Source of the DNA: Rhodanobacter sp. C05 | Lineage (GTDB): Bacteria; Pseudomonadota; Gammaproteobacteria; Xanthomonadales; Rhodanobacteraceae | NCBI RefSeq assembly: GCF_002001165.1 | Contig: NZ_MUNQ01000006.1 | Location: 248,001-312,000 of the forward strand | Direction: 5' to 3' | DNA length: 64,000 nucleotides | The notes under the pieces: generated by a model | The model's database searches: none | Told to the model about the DNA's origin: nothing | What the model saw: the letters and a program-made list of their open reading frames with translations, nothing else | In this document: one piece after another, positions 40,771 to 49,401 of the stretch | How positions within the stretch are numbered: the stretch's first letter is position 1 | Layout: every line of letters begins with the position of its first letter | Translations under genes and position numbers: made by a program

Positions 40771-41352
40771 ATGAACAAGCGTATTCCGATGGCCGCTATC
40801 GCCGTTGCACTGGCGGCTGTCTCGACCAGCTCGTTTGCCGCCGATCAAGGCGCATTTTTCATCAATGGCAATCTGGGCCAGTCGAATTATCACGACAGCG
40901 GTTTCACCGACCATACGGATACCAGCACGTCCGTTCGCGCAGGCTACAGCTGGCAGGGCAGCACGACCGATTTCGGTGTCGAAGCAGGTTACGTCAGTCT
41001 GGGCACGGCGAGCGGTTCGGTGAGCACCAATAACGTCACCGCCAACTACAGTGTCAAGGGCACGGGGCCGCTGCTGGGCGTGAACTTCAAGTACAAGTTC
41101 AACAACAAGATGTTCCTGTCTGCACGTGGCGGCTGGTTCCACTCAAGCCTCGATGCAAACATCAGTGGCCTGGGTTCCCAGAACTTCCATGGCGATGGCA
41201 GCTACATCGGTGCCGGCGTGGGTTATGACATCTCCTCGCACTTCAGCCTCGGCGTGAGCTACGACGATTATCACGCCCGTGCGAAGATCTACGGAATCAA
41301 GTCTGGCGAGAGCATCGGCGTGTTCTCCGGCTTTGCTGAATACCGCTTCTGA
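40771..41352 (+). CDS. Small outer-membrane beta-barrel protein (OmpX/Ail/OmpW-like)
   Basis: A 193-residue predicted 8-stranded outer-membrane barrel. A signal peptide ends SSFA-AD (about residue 23); the mature part alternates aromatic and small residues in strands (GAFFINGNLGQSNY, SVRAGYSWQG, DFGVEAGYVSLG, FKYKFNNKMFLSARGGW) and ends in the BAM-recognised phenylalanine (EYRF). The family is broad; functions range from adhesion to small-molecule passage. Ribosome-binding site AGGGAAG. A strong terminator follows 18 bases after the stop, so the gene is a single transcription unit. Confidence 0.88.
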   Translation: MNKRIPMAAIAVALAAVSTSSFAADQGAFFINGNLGQSNYHDSGFTDHTDTSTSVRAGYSWQGSTTDFGVEAGYVSLGTASGSVSTNNVTANYSVKGTGPLLGVNFKYKFNNKMFLSARGGWFHSSLDANISGLGSQNFHGDGSYIGAGVGYDISSHFSLGVSYDDYHARAKIYGIKSGESIGVFSGFAEYRF

Positions 41353-41369
41353 ACGATCGCTATCACGTC

Positions 41370-41404
41370 AAAACAACGGCCGCCTTGCGCGGCCGTTGTT
41401 TTTT
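41370..41404 (+). terminator. Intrinsic terminator after the outer-membrane barrel gene
   Basis: AAAACAACGGCCGC and GCGGCCGTTGTTTT form a perfect 14-bp stem with a 5-base loop, ending in a T-tract. It separates the barrel gene from fumarase. Confidence 0.93.
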
Positions 41405-41492
41405 GATGCTTGGCCCGATTGCGGCACAATGCACAGCTTGCGCTGCGGATATCGGATTGCAGTGCCTTCATCTCCAAACCGAAACCTCCGCC

Positions 41493-43007
41493 ATGACCAT
41501 CATCAAGCAAGACGATCTGATCCAGTCGGTTGCCGACGCGCTGCAGTACATCAGCTATTACCACCCGGTCGACTACATCAAGGGTCTTGCCGCCGCCTAC
41601 GAGCGCGAGGAGAGTCCTGCCGCCAGGGACGCGATGGCGCAGATCCTGATCAATTCGCGGATGGCGGCCGAGGGGCATCGCCCGCTGTGTCAGGACACCG
41701 GCATCGTCACCGTGTTCCTCAAGATCGGCATGAACGTGCAGTGGGACGCCACGCTGTCGCTGGACGAGATGGTCAACGAGGGCGTGCGCCGTGCCTACAA
41801 CGACCCGGACAACAAACTGCGCGCCAGCATCCTGGCCGACCCGGCCGGCAAGCGCATCAACACCAAGGACAACACTCCGGCGATCATCAACGTCTCGATC
41901 GTGCCGGGCGACAAGCTGGACGTGATCGTGGCGGCGAAGGGTGGCGGCTCCGAGGCGAAATCGAAGTTCGTGATGCTCAACCCGTCCGACTCGATCGTCG
42001 ACTGGGTGCTGAAGACCGTGCCGACGATGGGTGCCGGCTGGTGCCCGCCGGGCATGCTCGGCCTCGGTATCGGTGGCACCGCCGAAAAGGCGATGCTGCT
42101 GGCGAAGGAGGCGCTGATGGAGCCGATCGACATCCAGGAACTGATCGCGCGCGGCCCAGGCAATCGCGCCGAGGAGCTGCGCATCGAGCTGTACGAGAAG
42201 GTCAACGCGCTCGGCATCGGTGCGCAGGGCCTGGGCGGCCTCACCACCGTGCTCGACATCAAGATCAAGGATTACCCGACCCACGCGGCGAACCTGCCGG
42301 TGGCGCTGATCCCGAACTGCGCCGCCACCCGCCATGCGCACTTCACGCTCGACGGATCCGGTCCGGTGATGCTCGATCCACCGTCGCTGCAAGACTGGCC
42401 GAAGCTGACCTACGACAGCTCGAAGGGTCGTCGGGTGAACCTCGACGCCGTGACGCGCGAGGAAGTGGCGAGCTGGAAACCGGGCGAAGTGCTGCTGCTC
42501 AATGGCAAACTGCTGACCGGCCGCGACGCCGCGCACAAGCGCATGGTCGAGATGTTGAGCAAGGGCGAGCCGTTGCCGGTGGATTTCAAGGGCCGCTTCA
42601 TCTATTACGTCGGCCCGGTCGATGCGGTGCGCGACGAAGTGGTGGGGCCCGCCGGCCCGACCACCGCCACCCGCATGGACAAGTTCACCGAACAGGTGCT
42701 GGCGCAGACCGGCCTGCTCGGCATGGTCGGCAAGGCCGAGCGTGGTCCGGCGGCGGTCGAGGCGATCAAGAAGCACCAGTCGGTGTACCTGATGGCGGTC
42801 GGCGGCGCGGCGTATCTGGTATCCAAGGCGATCAAGGCCTCGCGCGTGGTCGGCTTTGCCGATCTGGGCATGGAGGCGATCTACGAGTTCACCGTGCAGG
42901 ACATGCCGGTGACGGTGGCGGTGGATTCCGCGGGCACCTCGGTGCACCAGACTGGCCCGAAAGAATGGCAGGCGCGGATCGGCAGGATCCCCGTGGTCGT
43001 GGCGTAA
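41493..43007 (+). CDS. fumA: Class I fumarate hydratase
   Basis: A 504-residue class I (iron–sulphur) fumarase catalysing the reversible hydration of fumarate to malate in the citric-acid cycle. The three cysteines of the [4Fe-4S] cluster are visible at C66 (RPLCQDTG), C184 (AGWCPPG) and C276 (IPNCAAT). The C-terminal beta subunit region carries VGPAGPTTATRMD and SAGTSVHQTGPKEW. Being oxygen-labile, such fumarases are often paired with a stable class II enzyme elsewhere. It is cut off from the gene before by a terminator and from the gene after by a repeat-bearing gap, so it is probably a single unit. The ATG at 41493 gives the family N-terminus MTIIKQDDL. Confidence 0.95.
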   Translation: MTIIKQDDLIQSVADALQYISYYHPVDYIKGLAAAYEREESPAARDAMAQILINSRMAAEGHRPLCQDTGIVTVFLKIGMNVQWDATLSLDEMVNEGVRRAYNDPDNKLRASILADPAGKRINTKDNTPAIINVSIVPGDKLDVIVAAKGGGSEAKSKFVMLNPSDSIVDWVLKTVPTMGAGWCPPGMLGLGIGGTAEKAMLLAKEALMEPIDIQELIARGPGNRAEELRIELYEKVNALGIGAQGLGGLTTVLDIKIKDYPTHAANLPVALIPNCAATRHAHFTLDGSGPVMLDPPSLQDWPKLTYDSSKGRRVNLDAVTREEVASWKPGEVLLLNGKLLTGRDAAHKRMVEMLSKGEPLPVDFKGRFIYYVGPVDAVRDEVVGPAGPTTATRMDKFTEQVLAQTGLLGMVGKAERGPAAVEAIKKHQSVYLMAVGGAAYLVSKAIKASRVVGFADLGMEAIYEFTVQDMPVTVAVDSAGTSVHQTGPKEWQARIGRIPVVVA

Positions 43008-43020
43008 CACCAATTTTCTT

Positions 43021-43196
43021 CCTCTCCCCTTTGGCGACTATAGGAAGTCCCCTTTTCGGGAGGAGAGGATCGAGGTGAGGGGCGTGGCCTCGCGAGAGGC
43101 TTCACCTGGCCCGTCATCCCAGCGAACGCTGGGATCCAACGCCTGCACATCTGGCGGAGAAAAGTCGCTGGATCCCGGCTTCTGCCGGGATGACGG
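43021..43196. repeat. Intergenic inverted-repeat (REP/MITE-like) element
   Basis: A gene-free block of inverted repeats. A 7-bp pair CCTCTCC / GGAGAGG spans 43021–43068. A larger pair follows: CCGTCATCCC at 43111 and GGGATGACGG at 43187–43196, whose two arms each contain an inner hairpin (CCCAGCG…CGCTGGG and CCCGGC…GCCGGG) and end in GGATCC. This sequence pattern (GTCATCCC … GGGATGAC) is common in dispersed repeats of GC-rich proteobacteria. It lies between fumarase and lysC-lysA. Confidence 0.8.
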
Positions 43197-43323
43197 TTCT
43201 TCGAGCCATACGCCCGCGCATTTAGCCATCCAAACGCCTGCAGCCTCCGAGTGGTTGCATTCAACCTGCTGCGGCGCAACACTGGCTAGATTGTCTTCCC
43301 CCAAACATCGCTTGAAGGTACCT

Positions 43324-45954
43324 GTGAACCCGCAAAGCCCCGCGTCGCTTCCTGCCGACGCCCCCTGGATCGTGATGAAGTTCGGCGGCACCAGTGTCGC
43401 CACGCTGCCCCGCTGGCAGAACATCCGTGAGCTGGTCGCCAGCCGGCGCGCCGAGGGTGCTCGGGTGCTGGTGGTCGTCTCCGCCTTGACCGGTATCACC
43501 GACGCACTCAAACAACTGTGCGCACAGGGCGAAAAGAGCAAACGCAACGAAGCAGCGAAGGCGATTGCGAAGCGGCATTACGAGCTGCTCGATCACATGC
43601 AGCTGGCGATGCCGGAGACGCTGGGCACGCGACTGACGGAGCTGGTGAATTTGGCCGATGACGGTTCGGCGAAGCTGGGCGAGCTGGCCTGGCAGGCACA
43701 GGTGCAGGCGCATGGCGAGTTGATGTCCAGTGCGCTGGGTGCGGCCTTCCTCAGTCATACCGAGCTGCCCACACAATGGCTGGATGCACGCGATTGCCTC
43801 GCCGCGATTGCCTTGCCGAACCAGAACGAGCGCACCCGGCTGCTGTCCTCGATGGTCGATTCGCGACCCGATCCGGTACTGGCTGCACGGCTGGCGACGC
43901 TGGGTGAGGTGTTCATCACGCAAGGTTTCATCGCCCGCGAGTCGCATGCCGAAAAGGGCACAAGCGGGCGCACTGTGTTGCTCGGGCGCGGCGGGTCAGA
44001 TACTTCGGCCTCCTACTTCGGCGCGCTGCTGAAGGCGCAGCGGGTGGAGATCTGGACCGACGTGGCCGGCATGTTCACCGCCAACCCGCGTCAGGTGCCG
44101 GGCGCGCGCCTGCTGCAACGTCTGGATTACGAAGAGGCGCAGGAAATCGCTTCCACCGGTGCCAAGGTGCTGCATCCGCGTTGCCTGTCGCCGTTGCGCG
44201 AGTCGCGCGTGCCGCTGCTGATCAAGGACACCAACCGTCCCGAACTCGACGGCACGGTGATCGGTCCCGAGGTGCGCGCACACGCGCCCAGCGTCAAGGC
44301 GATCAGCGCGCGCAAGGGCATCACCCTGGTGTCGATGGAATCGGTCGGCATGTGGCAGCAGGTCGGTTTCCTCGCCGACGTGTTTGCGCACTTCAAGCAG
44401 CATGGACTATCGGTCGACCTGATCGGTTCGGCCGAGACCAATGTCACGGTGTCGCTCGATCCCACCGAAAACCTGCTCGATTCCGACGCGATCGCGGCGC
44501 TGGCCACCGACCTGGCCAAGGTGTGCCGGGTCAAGGTGATCGCGCCATGCGCGGCAATCACCCTGGTCGGTCGCGGCATGCGTTCGCTGCTGCATACCTT
44601 GTCCGGCGTGCTGGCCGAGTTCGGCCAGTTGCGCGTGCACATGATTTCGCAGTCATCGAACAACCTCAATCTCACCTTCGTGGTGGATGAGGAAGTGGTC
44701 GACGCGCTGCTGCCGCACCTGCATGACTTGCTGATCGCTGCGGGCGCGCTGCGTACCGACGACAGCGCGTTGTTCGGTCCCAGCTGGCAGACGCTGTACG
44801 GCAGTGGCGAAACGTCCGGTACGGCGACGGCCTGGTGGCGCGAGTCGCAGCGGACACGCCTGCTGGAACTGGCGGCCGAAGCCACGCCGCGTTACGTCTA
44901 TCACCTGCCGACGGTGCGCCAGCAGGCGCGCGAGCTGAAGTCGCTCACGGTGGTCGATCGACTGCATTACGCGGTCAAGGCGAATACCCATCCGGAAATC
45001 CTGCGCATGCTGGTCGCGGAAGGTTTCGCGTTCGAGTGCGTCTCGCCGGGCGAATTGAGAGCAGTCAGCGAGATCGTGCCGGAAGCCACGCCGCTGCTGT
45101 TCACGCCTAATTTCGCGCCCCGCGAGGATTACGTTTTTGCGCTTGGCACCCACGCCACCGTGACGCTGGATTCGTTGTATCCGATCGAGCATTGGGGCGA
45201 GTTGTTCCGCGGCAGGGAGATCGTGCTGCGGGTGGACCTGGGTCGCGGCCTGGGCCATCACGAGAAAGTGCGCACGGGCGGCAGCGGCAGCAAGTTCGGC
45301 CTGCCGCTGGACCAGCTTGCCAACTTCCTGCAGCTTGCCGAAACCCATAACGTGACGATTCGCGGTCTGCATGCGCATCTGGGTTCGGGTGTGCTCGATG
45401 CCAGTCACTGGGGCGAGGTCTATGCGCAACTGGCCAGTCTGGCCGAGCGCATCGGCAGCGTGGCGTTCCTGAACATCGGTGGTGGTCTCGGCGTGCCATC
45501 GCATCCGGGTGAGGCGCGGCTGGACATCGCCGAACTCGATCGCGTGCTGCGCGAGGTCAAGGCGGCTTATCCGCAGTACCAGTTGTGGATGGAACCCGGT
45601 CGATATCTGGTCGCCGATGCTGGCGTATTGCTGACGCGGGTGACCCAGCAGAAGGGCAAGGCCCAGCTGCGCTATCTGGGTGTCGATACCGGCATGAACA
45701 GCCTGATCCGCCCCGCGCTGTATGACGCCTGGCACGAGATCGTCAATCTCACGCGGCTCGATGAGCCGGCCACCGCGCTGTACCAGGTGGTGGGTCCGAT
45801 CTGTGAGAGTGGCGACGTCCTTGGCACCGATCGGCGGTTGCCCGAGGCGCTGGAGGGCGACGTGATGCTGATCGCCCAGGCCGGTGCCTACGGCAAGGTG
45901 ATGTCCTCGCCGTACAACCTGCGCGACGAAGCCGACGAGATCGTGATCGAATAA
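43324..45954 (+). CDS. lysAC: Bifunctional aspartate kinase / diaminopimelate decarboxylase
   Basis: An 876-residue fusion that carries out both the first step (aspartate to aspartyl phosphate) and the last step (meso-diaminopimelate to lysine, with CO2 release) of the lysine pathway. The kinase domain starts with KFGGTSVATL (19–28) and includes GRGGSDTSASYFG; it is followed by two ACT domains (about 320–470). The decarboxylase domain has the PLP lysine K552 in HYAVKANTHP, the NIGGGLGVP phosphate loop (about 718) and CESGDVLG near the end. The fusion is typical of Xanthomonadales. The GTG at 43324 has GAAGG upstream. The murL gene begins 26 bases later, forming a peptidoglycan precursor operon. 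Confidence 0.95.
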   Translation: MNPQSPASLPADAPWIVMKFGGTSVATLPRWQNIRELVASRRAEGARVLVVVSALTGITDALKQLCAQGEKSKRNEAAKAIAKRHYELLDHMQLAMPETLGTRLTELVNLADDGSAKLGELAWQAQVQAHGELMSSALGAAFLSHTELPTQWLDARDCLAAIALPNQNERTRLLSSMVDSRPDPVLAARLATLGEVFITQGFIARESHAEKGTSGRTVLLGRGGSDTSASYFGALLKAQRVEIWTDVAGMFTANPRQVPGARLLQRLDYEEAQEIASTGAKVLHPRCLSPLRESRVPLLIKDTNRPELDGTVIGPEVRAHAPSVKAISARKGITLVSMESVGMWQQVGFLADVFAHFKQHGLSVDLIGSAETNVTVSLDPTENLLDSDAIAALATDLAKVCRVKVIAPCAAITLVGRGMRSLLHTLSGVLAEFGQLRVHMISQSSNNLNLTFVVDEEVVDALLPHLHDLLIAAGALRTDDSALFGPSWQTLYGSGETSGTATAWWRESQRTRLLELAAEATPRYVYHLPTVRQQARELKSLTVVDRLHYAVKANTHPEILRMLVAEGFAFECVSPGELRAVSEIVPEATPLLFTPNFAPREDYVFALGTHATVTLDSLYPIEHWGELFRGREIVLRVDLGRGLGHHEKVRTGGSGSKFGLPLDQLANFLQLAETHNVTIRGLHAHLGSGVLDASHWGEVYAQLASLAERIGSVAFLNIGGGLGVPSHPGEARLDIAELDRVLREVKAAYPQYQLWMEPGRYLVADAGVLLTRVTQQKGKAQLRYLGVDTGMNSLIRPALYDAWHEIVNLTRLDEPATALYQVVGPICESGDVLGTDRRLPEALEGDVMLIAQAGAYGKVMSSPYNLRDEADEIVIE

Positions 45955-45980
45955 GCGCCACGGCGCTGGAGAAAGTATTG

Positions 45981-47321
45981 GTGAGCAAGATGATTCAACC
46001 GCGGCTGACCCAGCTGTTCCGCTTCGTGCGCTGCAGCTACGCCGATGGCGTGGCCGAGCTGGTGTACGCGTTTGACGATGGCGAGGAGCTGGTCGAGCAG
46101 ATCCGTTTCCCGAATCCGCCGGCGCTTCAGGCTGAGTACGCCGCGGCATTTGATGCCGCGTTGAAGCTGCTGCATCTGATCGCGGGTGTTAGCTATTACA
46201 AGGCTGGGATACCGCCGAAGATCGAGGTGGCGACCGGGCCGCTTGATGATGCCACCGCCGAACTGCTGGATCAGCTATACCTGCATGGGTTGGCTGAGTT
46301 TGCCTATCGCAACGGGCTGGATCTACGCGGTCGTATTGCATTTCCACGTGGTGGAACTACGCACCCCGTCGGTGCATTGAATCTTCCGAAGCGCACCCTG
46401 GTGCCAATCGGTGGCGGCAAGGATTCGCTGGTCGCGGTCGAGGCGATCAAGTCGATCGGCGGTGAGGCGACCGCGGTGTGGGTCGGCAATTCGGCGCTGA
46501 TCGCCGCCTGTGCCGAGCGCACCGGCCTGCCCACGCTGAACATCCAGCGCGAGCTGGCACCGCGCTTGTTCGAACTGAACCGGCTGGGTGCGTGGAACGG
46601 GCATATCCCGGTGACTGCGGTGAATTCGGCGATTCTCGCCGTCGCCGCGATCCTCTACGGCTATGACTCGATCGCGTTCGCGAACGAGCGCTCCGCCTCG
46701 GCCGCCACGCTGGAGTACGAGGGCCAGCAGGTCAACCACCAGTGGAGCAAGGGTTATGCGTTCGAGCAGCTGCTGGGCGACTGGCTGCACACGCATGTGG
46801 CCAGCGATCTCGACTACTGCTCGCTGCTGCGGCCGTATTCGGAGCTGGCGATCACCCGCGCCTTCGCGAAGCTGACGCCGTACTTCGACGTGTTCTCCAG
46901 CTGCAACCGCAACTTCCGGATCCTCGGCCCGAAGCCGGCCGACCGCTGGTGCGGGCAGTGCCCGAAGTGCCACTTTGTCTTCCTCGCGCTGGCGCCGTTC
47001 CTGCCCAAGCCGCGGCTGCTTTCCATCTTCGGCCGCAACCTGCTGGATGACGAAGCGCAGGCAGGTGGCTTCGATGCGCTGCTGGAATACCAGGACCACA
47101 AGCCGTTCGAATGCGTGGGCGAGGGCGCTGAGGCGCGTGCCGCGATGTGTGCGTTGAGTCAGCGCCCGGAGTGGCAGGAAGATGCGCTTGTCGCACGCTT
47201 CCGCAGCGAGATCCTGCCGCAGCTGGACACGACCCAGCTGGCACTGGAGCCATGGCTGGAGGCATCGGCCGAGCAACGCGTCCCGCTTCGATTGCGGCCC
47301 GCACTGGCGACGATCGGCTGA
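45981..47321 (+). CDS. murL: UDP-MurNAc-L-Ala-L-Glu epimerase MurL
   Basis: MurL converts UDP-MurNAc-L-Ala-L-Glu into the D-Glu form, an ATP-dependent step that replaces the free-glutamate racemase route in Xanthomonas. The 446-residue product has the ATP-pyrophosphatase-like LVPIGGGKDSLVAVEA (about 137–152), an ERSASAATLEYEG segment, and the CGQCPKCHFVFLALAPF cysteine cluster (about 329) typical of this family. The GTG at 45981 is chosen, with GGAG 9 bases upstream; TTG at 45978 and ATG at 45990 also open the frame. It shares one base with the following murD2 (TGATG), which makes its substrate. Confidence 0.9.
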   Translation: MSKMIQPRLTQLFRFVRCSYADGVAELVYAFDDGEELVEQIRFPNPPALQAEYAAAFDAALKLLHLIAGVSYYKAGIPPKIEVATGPLDDATAELLDQLYLHGLAEFAYRNGLDLRGRIAFPRGGTTHPVGALNLPKRTLVPIGGGKDSLVAVEAIKSIGGEATAVWVGNSALIAACAERTGLPTLNIQRELAPRLFELNRLGAWNGHIPVTAVNSAILAVAAILYGYDSIAFANERSASAATLEYEGQQVNHQWSKGYAFEQLLGDWLHTHVASDLDYCSLLRPYSELAITRAFAKLTPYFDVFSSCNRNFRILGPKPADRWCGQCPKCHFVFLALAPFLPKPRLLSIFGRNLLDDEAQAGGFDALLEYQDHKPFECVGEGAEARAAMCALSQRPEWQEDALVARFRSEILPQLDTTQLALEPWLEASAEQRVPLRLRPALATIG

Positions 47322-48679
47322 TGCGCATTGCCGATCTGGATGGCCAGCGCGTCGCTGTCTGGGGCTTCGGCCGCGAAGGACGCGCGGCGATCACGGCGCT
47401 GCGCAAGCGATTGCCGCAGCAAGCCCTGACGTTGTTCTGCGCGCCTGCCGAGGTCGATGCGGCGCGGGCGTTCGATACAGTGCTCGACGTGCGCGGTGTG
47501 GAGCCCGAGGCAGCGGTACTCGCGGCTTTCGATGTGGTGATCAAATCGCCCGGCATTTCGGCCTACAAGCCTGCGCTGCTGGCGGCACAGGCACAGGGCA
47601 CGCGTTTCACGTCCGGCACCGCGCTGTGGTTTGGCGAGAATCCGGATGCGCGCGTGATTGCCGTCACCGGCACCAAGGGCAAGAGCACCACCAGTGCGCT
47701 GGTTGCACATCTGGCGCGCGCGCTTGGCGTGCGCACCGCGCTCGCGGGCAATATCGGCCTGCCATTGCTGGAGCTGCTGGATCAATCGGCCGACCTGTGG
47801 GTGATCGAGCTGTCCAGCTTCCAGACTGGCGAAGCTGGGCTGCTGGAACTCGGCGTGATCACCAGCCTGTACGAGGAACATCTGGACTGGCATGGTTCGC
47901 GCGAGCGCTATGTTGCCGACAAGCTTCGTCTCACCGATGTTTCGCGACAGTTGCTGGTCAATGCACTGCAACCGGCATTGCTGGAACACACGCAGCAGCA
48001 TCCGCATCGCCTGCTGTTCGGTCAGCCGACAGGCTGGCACGTCACTGATGGTTGCATCCGTCGCGGTCCGCAGGAAGTCTTTCCGGTCGATCAACTCGCT
48101 GCGCCTGGTCTGCATAACGCACTCAATGCCTGCTCTGCGCTGGCGGCCCTATCCGCCGTCGGCATGGATGCACTGGCGGCGGCGCCCGCGCTGGCGCATT
48201 TCCGTCCGCTGCCGCATCGCCTGCAATCGTTGGGCGAGCGTGGAGGCTTTCACTGGGTCAACGATTCGATCAGCACCACGCCGTTGGCCACGCTGGCGGC
48301 GCTGGAAAGCCTGCATGGTCGCGCAGTGACCGTGCTGGTCGGTGGCCATGATCGCGGACTGGACTGGATGCCTTTCGTCGATGCGATGCACAGTGCACCC
48401 GCGCATGCGATCGTCTGCATGGGCAGCAACGGTGCGCGCATTGAAGCGGCGCTGTGCGATGCCAACGTGGGCTGCCCGATCGTGCGAGTCGATGATCTCG
48501 CTGCTGCTGTGGCCGAAGCGAAAGCACGTGCACCCAAAGGTGGTGTCATTCTGTTGTCACCCGGCGCACCTAGCTTCGATCAGTTCAAGGACTACGCGGA
48601 ACGCGGGCGACGCTTCGCTGAACAGGCTGGCTTTGACGCCGTGACGATCGTGGGCATCGAAGGCATGGGCATCGCTTGA
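47321..48679 (+). CDS. murD2: UDP-MurNAc-L-alanine–L-glutamate ligase MurD2
   Basis: A 452-residue Mur ligase of the MurD type that adds L-glutamate (in place of D-glutamate) to UDP-MurNAc-L-Ala; the product is then epimerised by MurL. The N-terminal Rossmann domain starts VAVWGFGREGRAA, the ATP loop is VTGTKGKSTTSALVAH (about 110–125), the central domain has LYEEHLDWHGS with the Mg-binding and catalytic histidine, and the C-terminal domain starts about residue 300 at NDSISTTPLATLAALE. Assignment to MurD2 (not canonical MurD, encoded in the dcw cluster) rests on the overlap with murL and on its sequence. Translation is coupled to murL. Confidence 0.9.
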   Translation: MRIADLDGQRVAVWGFGREGRAAITALRKRLPQQALTLFCAPAEVDAARAFDTVLDVRGVEPEAAVLAAFDVVIKSPGISAYKPALLAAQAQGTRFTSGTALWFGENPDARVIAVTGTKGKSTTSALVAHLARALGVRTALAGNIGLPLLELLDQSADLWVIELSSFQTGEAGLLELGVITSLYEEHLDWHGSRERYVADKLRLTDVSRQLLVNALQPALLEHTQQHPHRLLFGQPTGWHVTDGCIRRGPQEVFPVDQLAAPGLHNALNACSALAALSAVGMDALAAAPALAHFRPLPHRLQSLGERGGFHWVNDSISTTPLATLAALESLHGRAVTVLVGGHDRGLDWMPFVDAMHSAPAHAIVCMGSNGARIEAALCDANVGCPIVRVDDLAAAVAEAKARAPKGGVILLSPGAPSFDQFKDYAERGRRFAEQAGFDAVTIVGIEGMGIA

Positions 48680-48824
48680 TCCCAGTGGCCGTTTCGCATG
48701 AAATGCGGTGATCCCAAGCGCAGAATGTGACATTCGCGGCGAAGGACGACTTGCGGGAGGCAGGTTGTTTTGCTATTCAGGTCGTTGCGGAATGTTTCAT
48801 GGAAGCTGGCCGCGGGGGATGGTG

Positions 48825-49376
48825 ATGGCAAGGCTATGGAATGGGCGGGATACGACGCGGACACGCGAACTTGCGTTGTCCCAGGCTGCAAAGCCTCATT
48901 GGCGGCTTTTACGTGCCGGGCAGATTCTGTTGCCCTTGCTGCTTTGCTGCGCGCTGTTTTTGACGACTGCTGAAGAGGCGAATGCCATGGGAAAGATGTG
49001 CCTGTTTTCTGCGGTGCGCGGTGTGGTGCTGGACCATGGTCAGCCGGTCAAGGGAGCGAGCATCGAGCGCAGCTACAAATGGATGTGGAATGATCAGACT
49101 GGCAACGACGAGGCCACTACCGATGCACAGGGGGCGTTCTCGTTGCCGGTAATCTGGGGGCAATCCCTGTTCGGATCGTTGATGCCGCATGAGCCCAACG
49201 TGCGGCAGACGATCCTGATCAAGTACGCCGGAAAAAGCTACGAAGCGTGGCTGTTCAACAAGGGTGAGTACGCGGAGAACGGTGAGCTCAAGGGTCGGCC
49301 GATTTCACTGACATGTCGACTTGAAGCCGAGCCTGCACGGCACGGCGAGGTTTACGGTATCTGCGAGCCACAGTGA
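48825..49376 (+). CDS. DUF6795-like exported protein, neighbour of a lipase
   Basis: A 183-residue protein with a hydrophobic N-terminal segment (about 32–46, LLPLLLCCALFL) and a beta-sandwich-like domain starting KMCLFSAVRGVVLDHGQPV (about 57–75), typical of DUF6795/carboxypeptidase-regulatory-like proteins, with TDAQGAFSLPVIWG following. Probably exported to the periplasm or held in the inner membrane. The ATG at 48825 is chosen because GGGGGA lies 5 bases upstream and it includes the hydrophobic segment; ATG 48987, with GAGG 8 bases upstream, would give a signal-less cytoplasmic form. It lies 25 bases before the lipase gene, suggesting a linked pair. Confidence 0.7.
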   Translation: MARLWNGRDTTRTRELALSQAAKPHWRLLRAGQILLPLLLCCALFLTTAEEANAMGKMCLFSAVRGVVLDHGQPVKGASIERSYKWMWNDQTGNDEATTDAQGAFSLPVIWGQSLFGSLMPHEPNVRQTILIKYAGKSYEAWLFNKGEYAENGELKGRPISLTCRLEAEPARHGEVYGICEPQ

Positions 49377-49401
49377 CGCCATAAGTCATCAAGGAGGGAT
49401 C

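Noticed and set aside
43197..43323. Lysine riboswitch before the aspartokinase fusion
   Set aside because: Too little space remains between the repeat element and the start, and no lysine-riboswitch core helices are visible.
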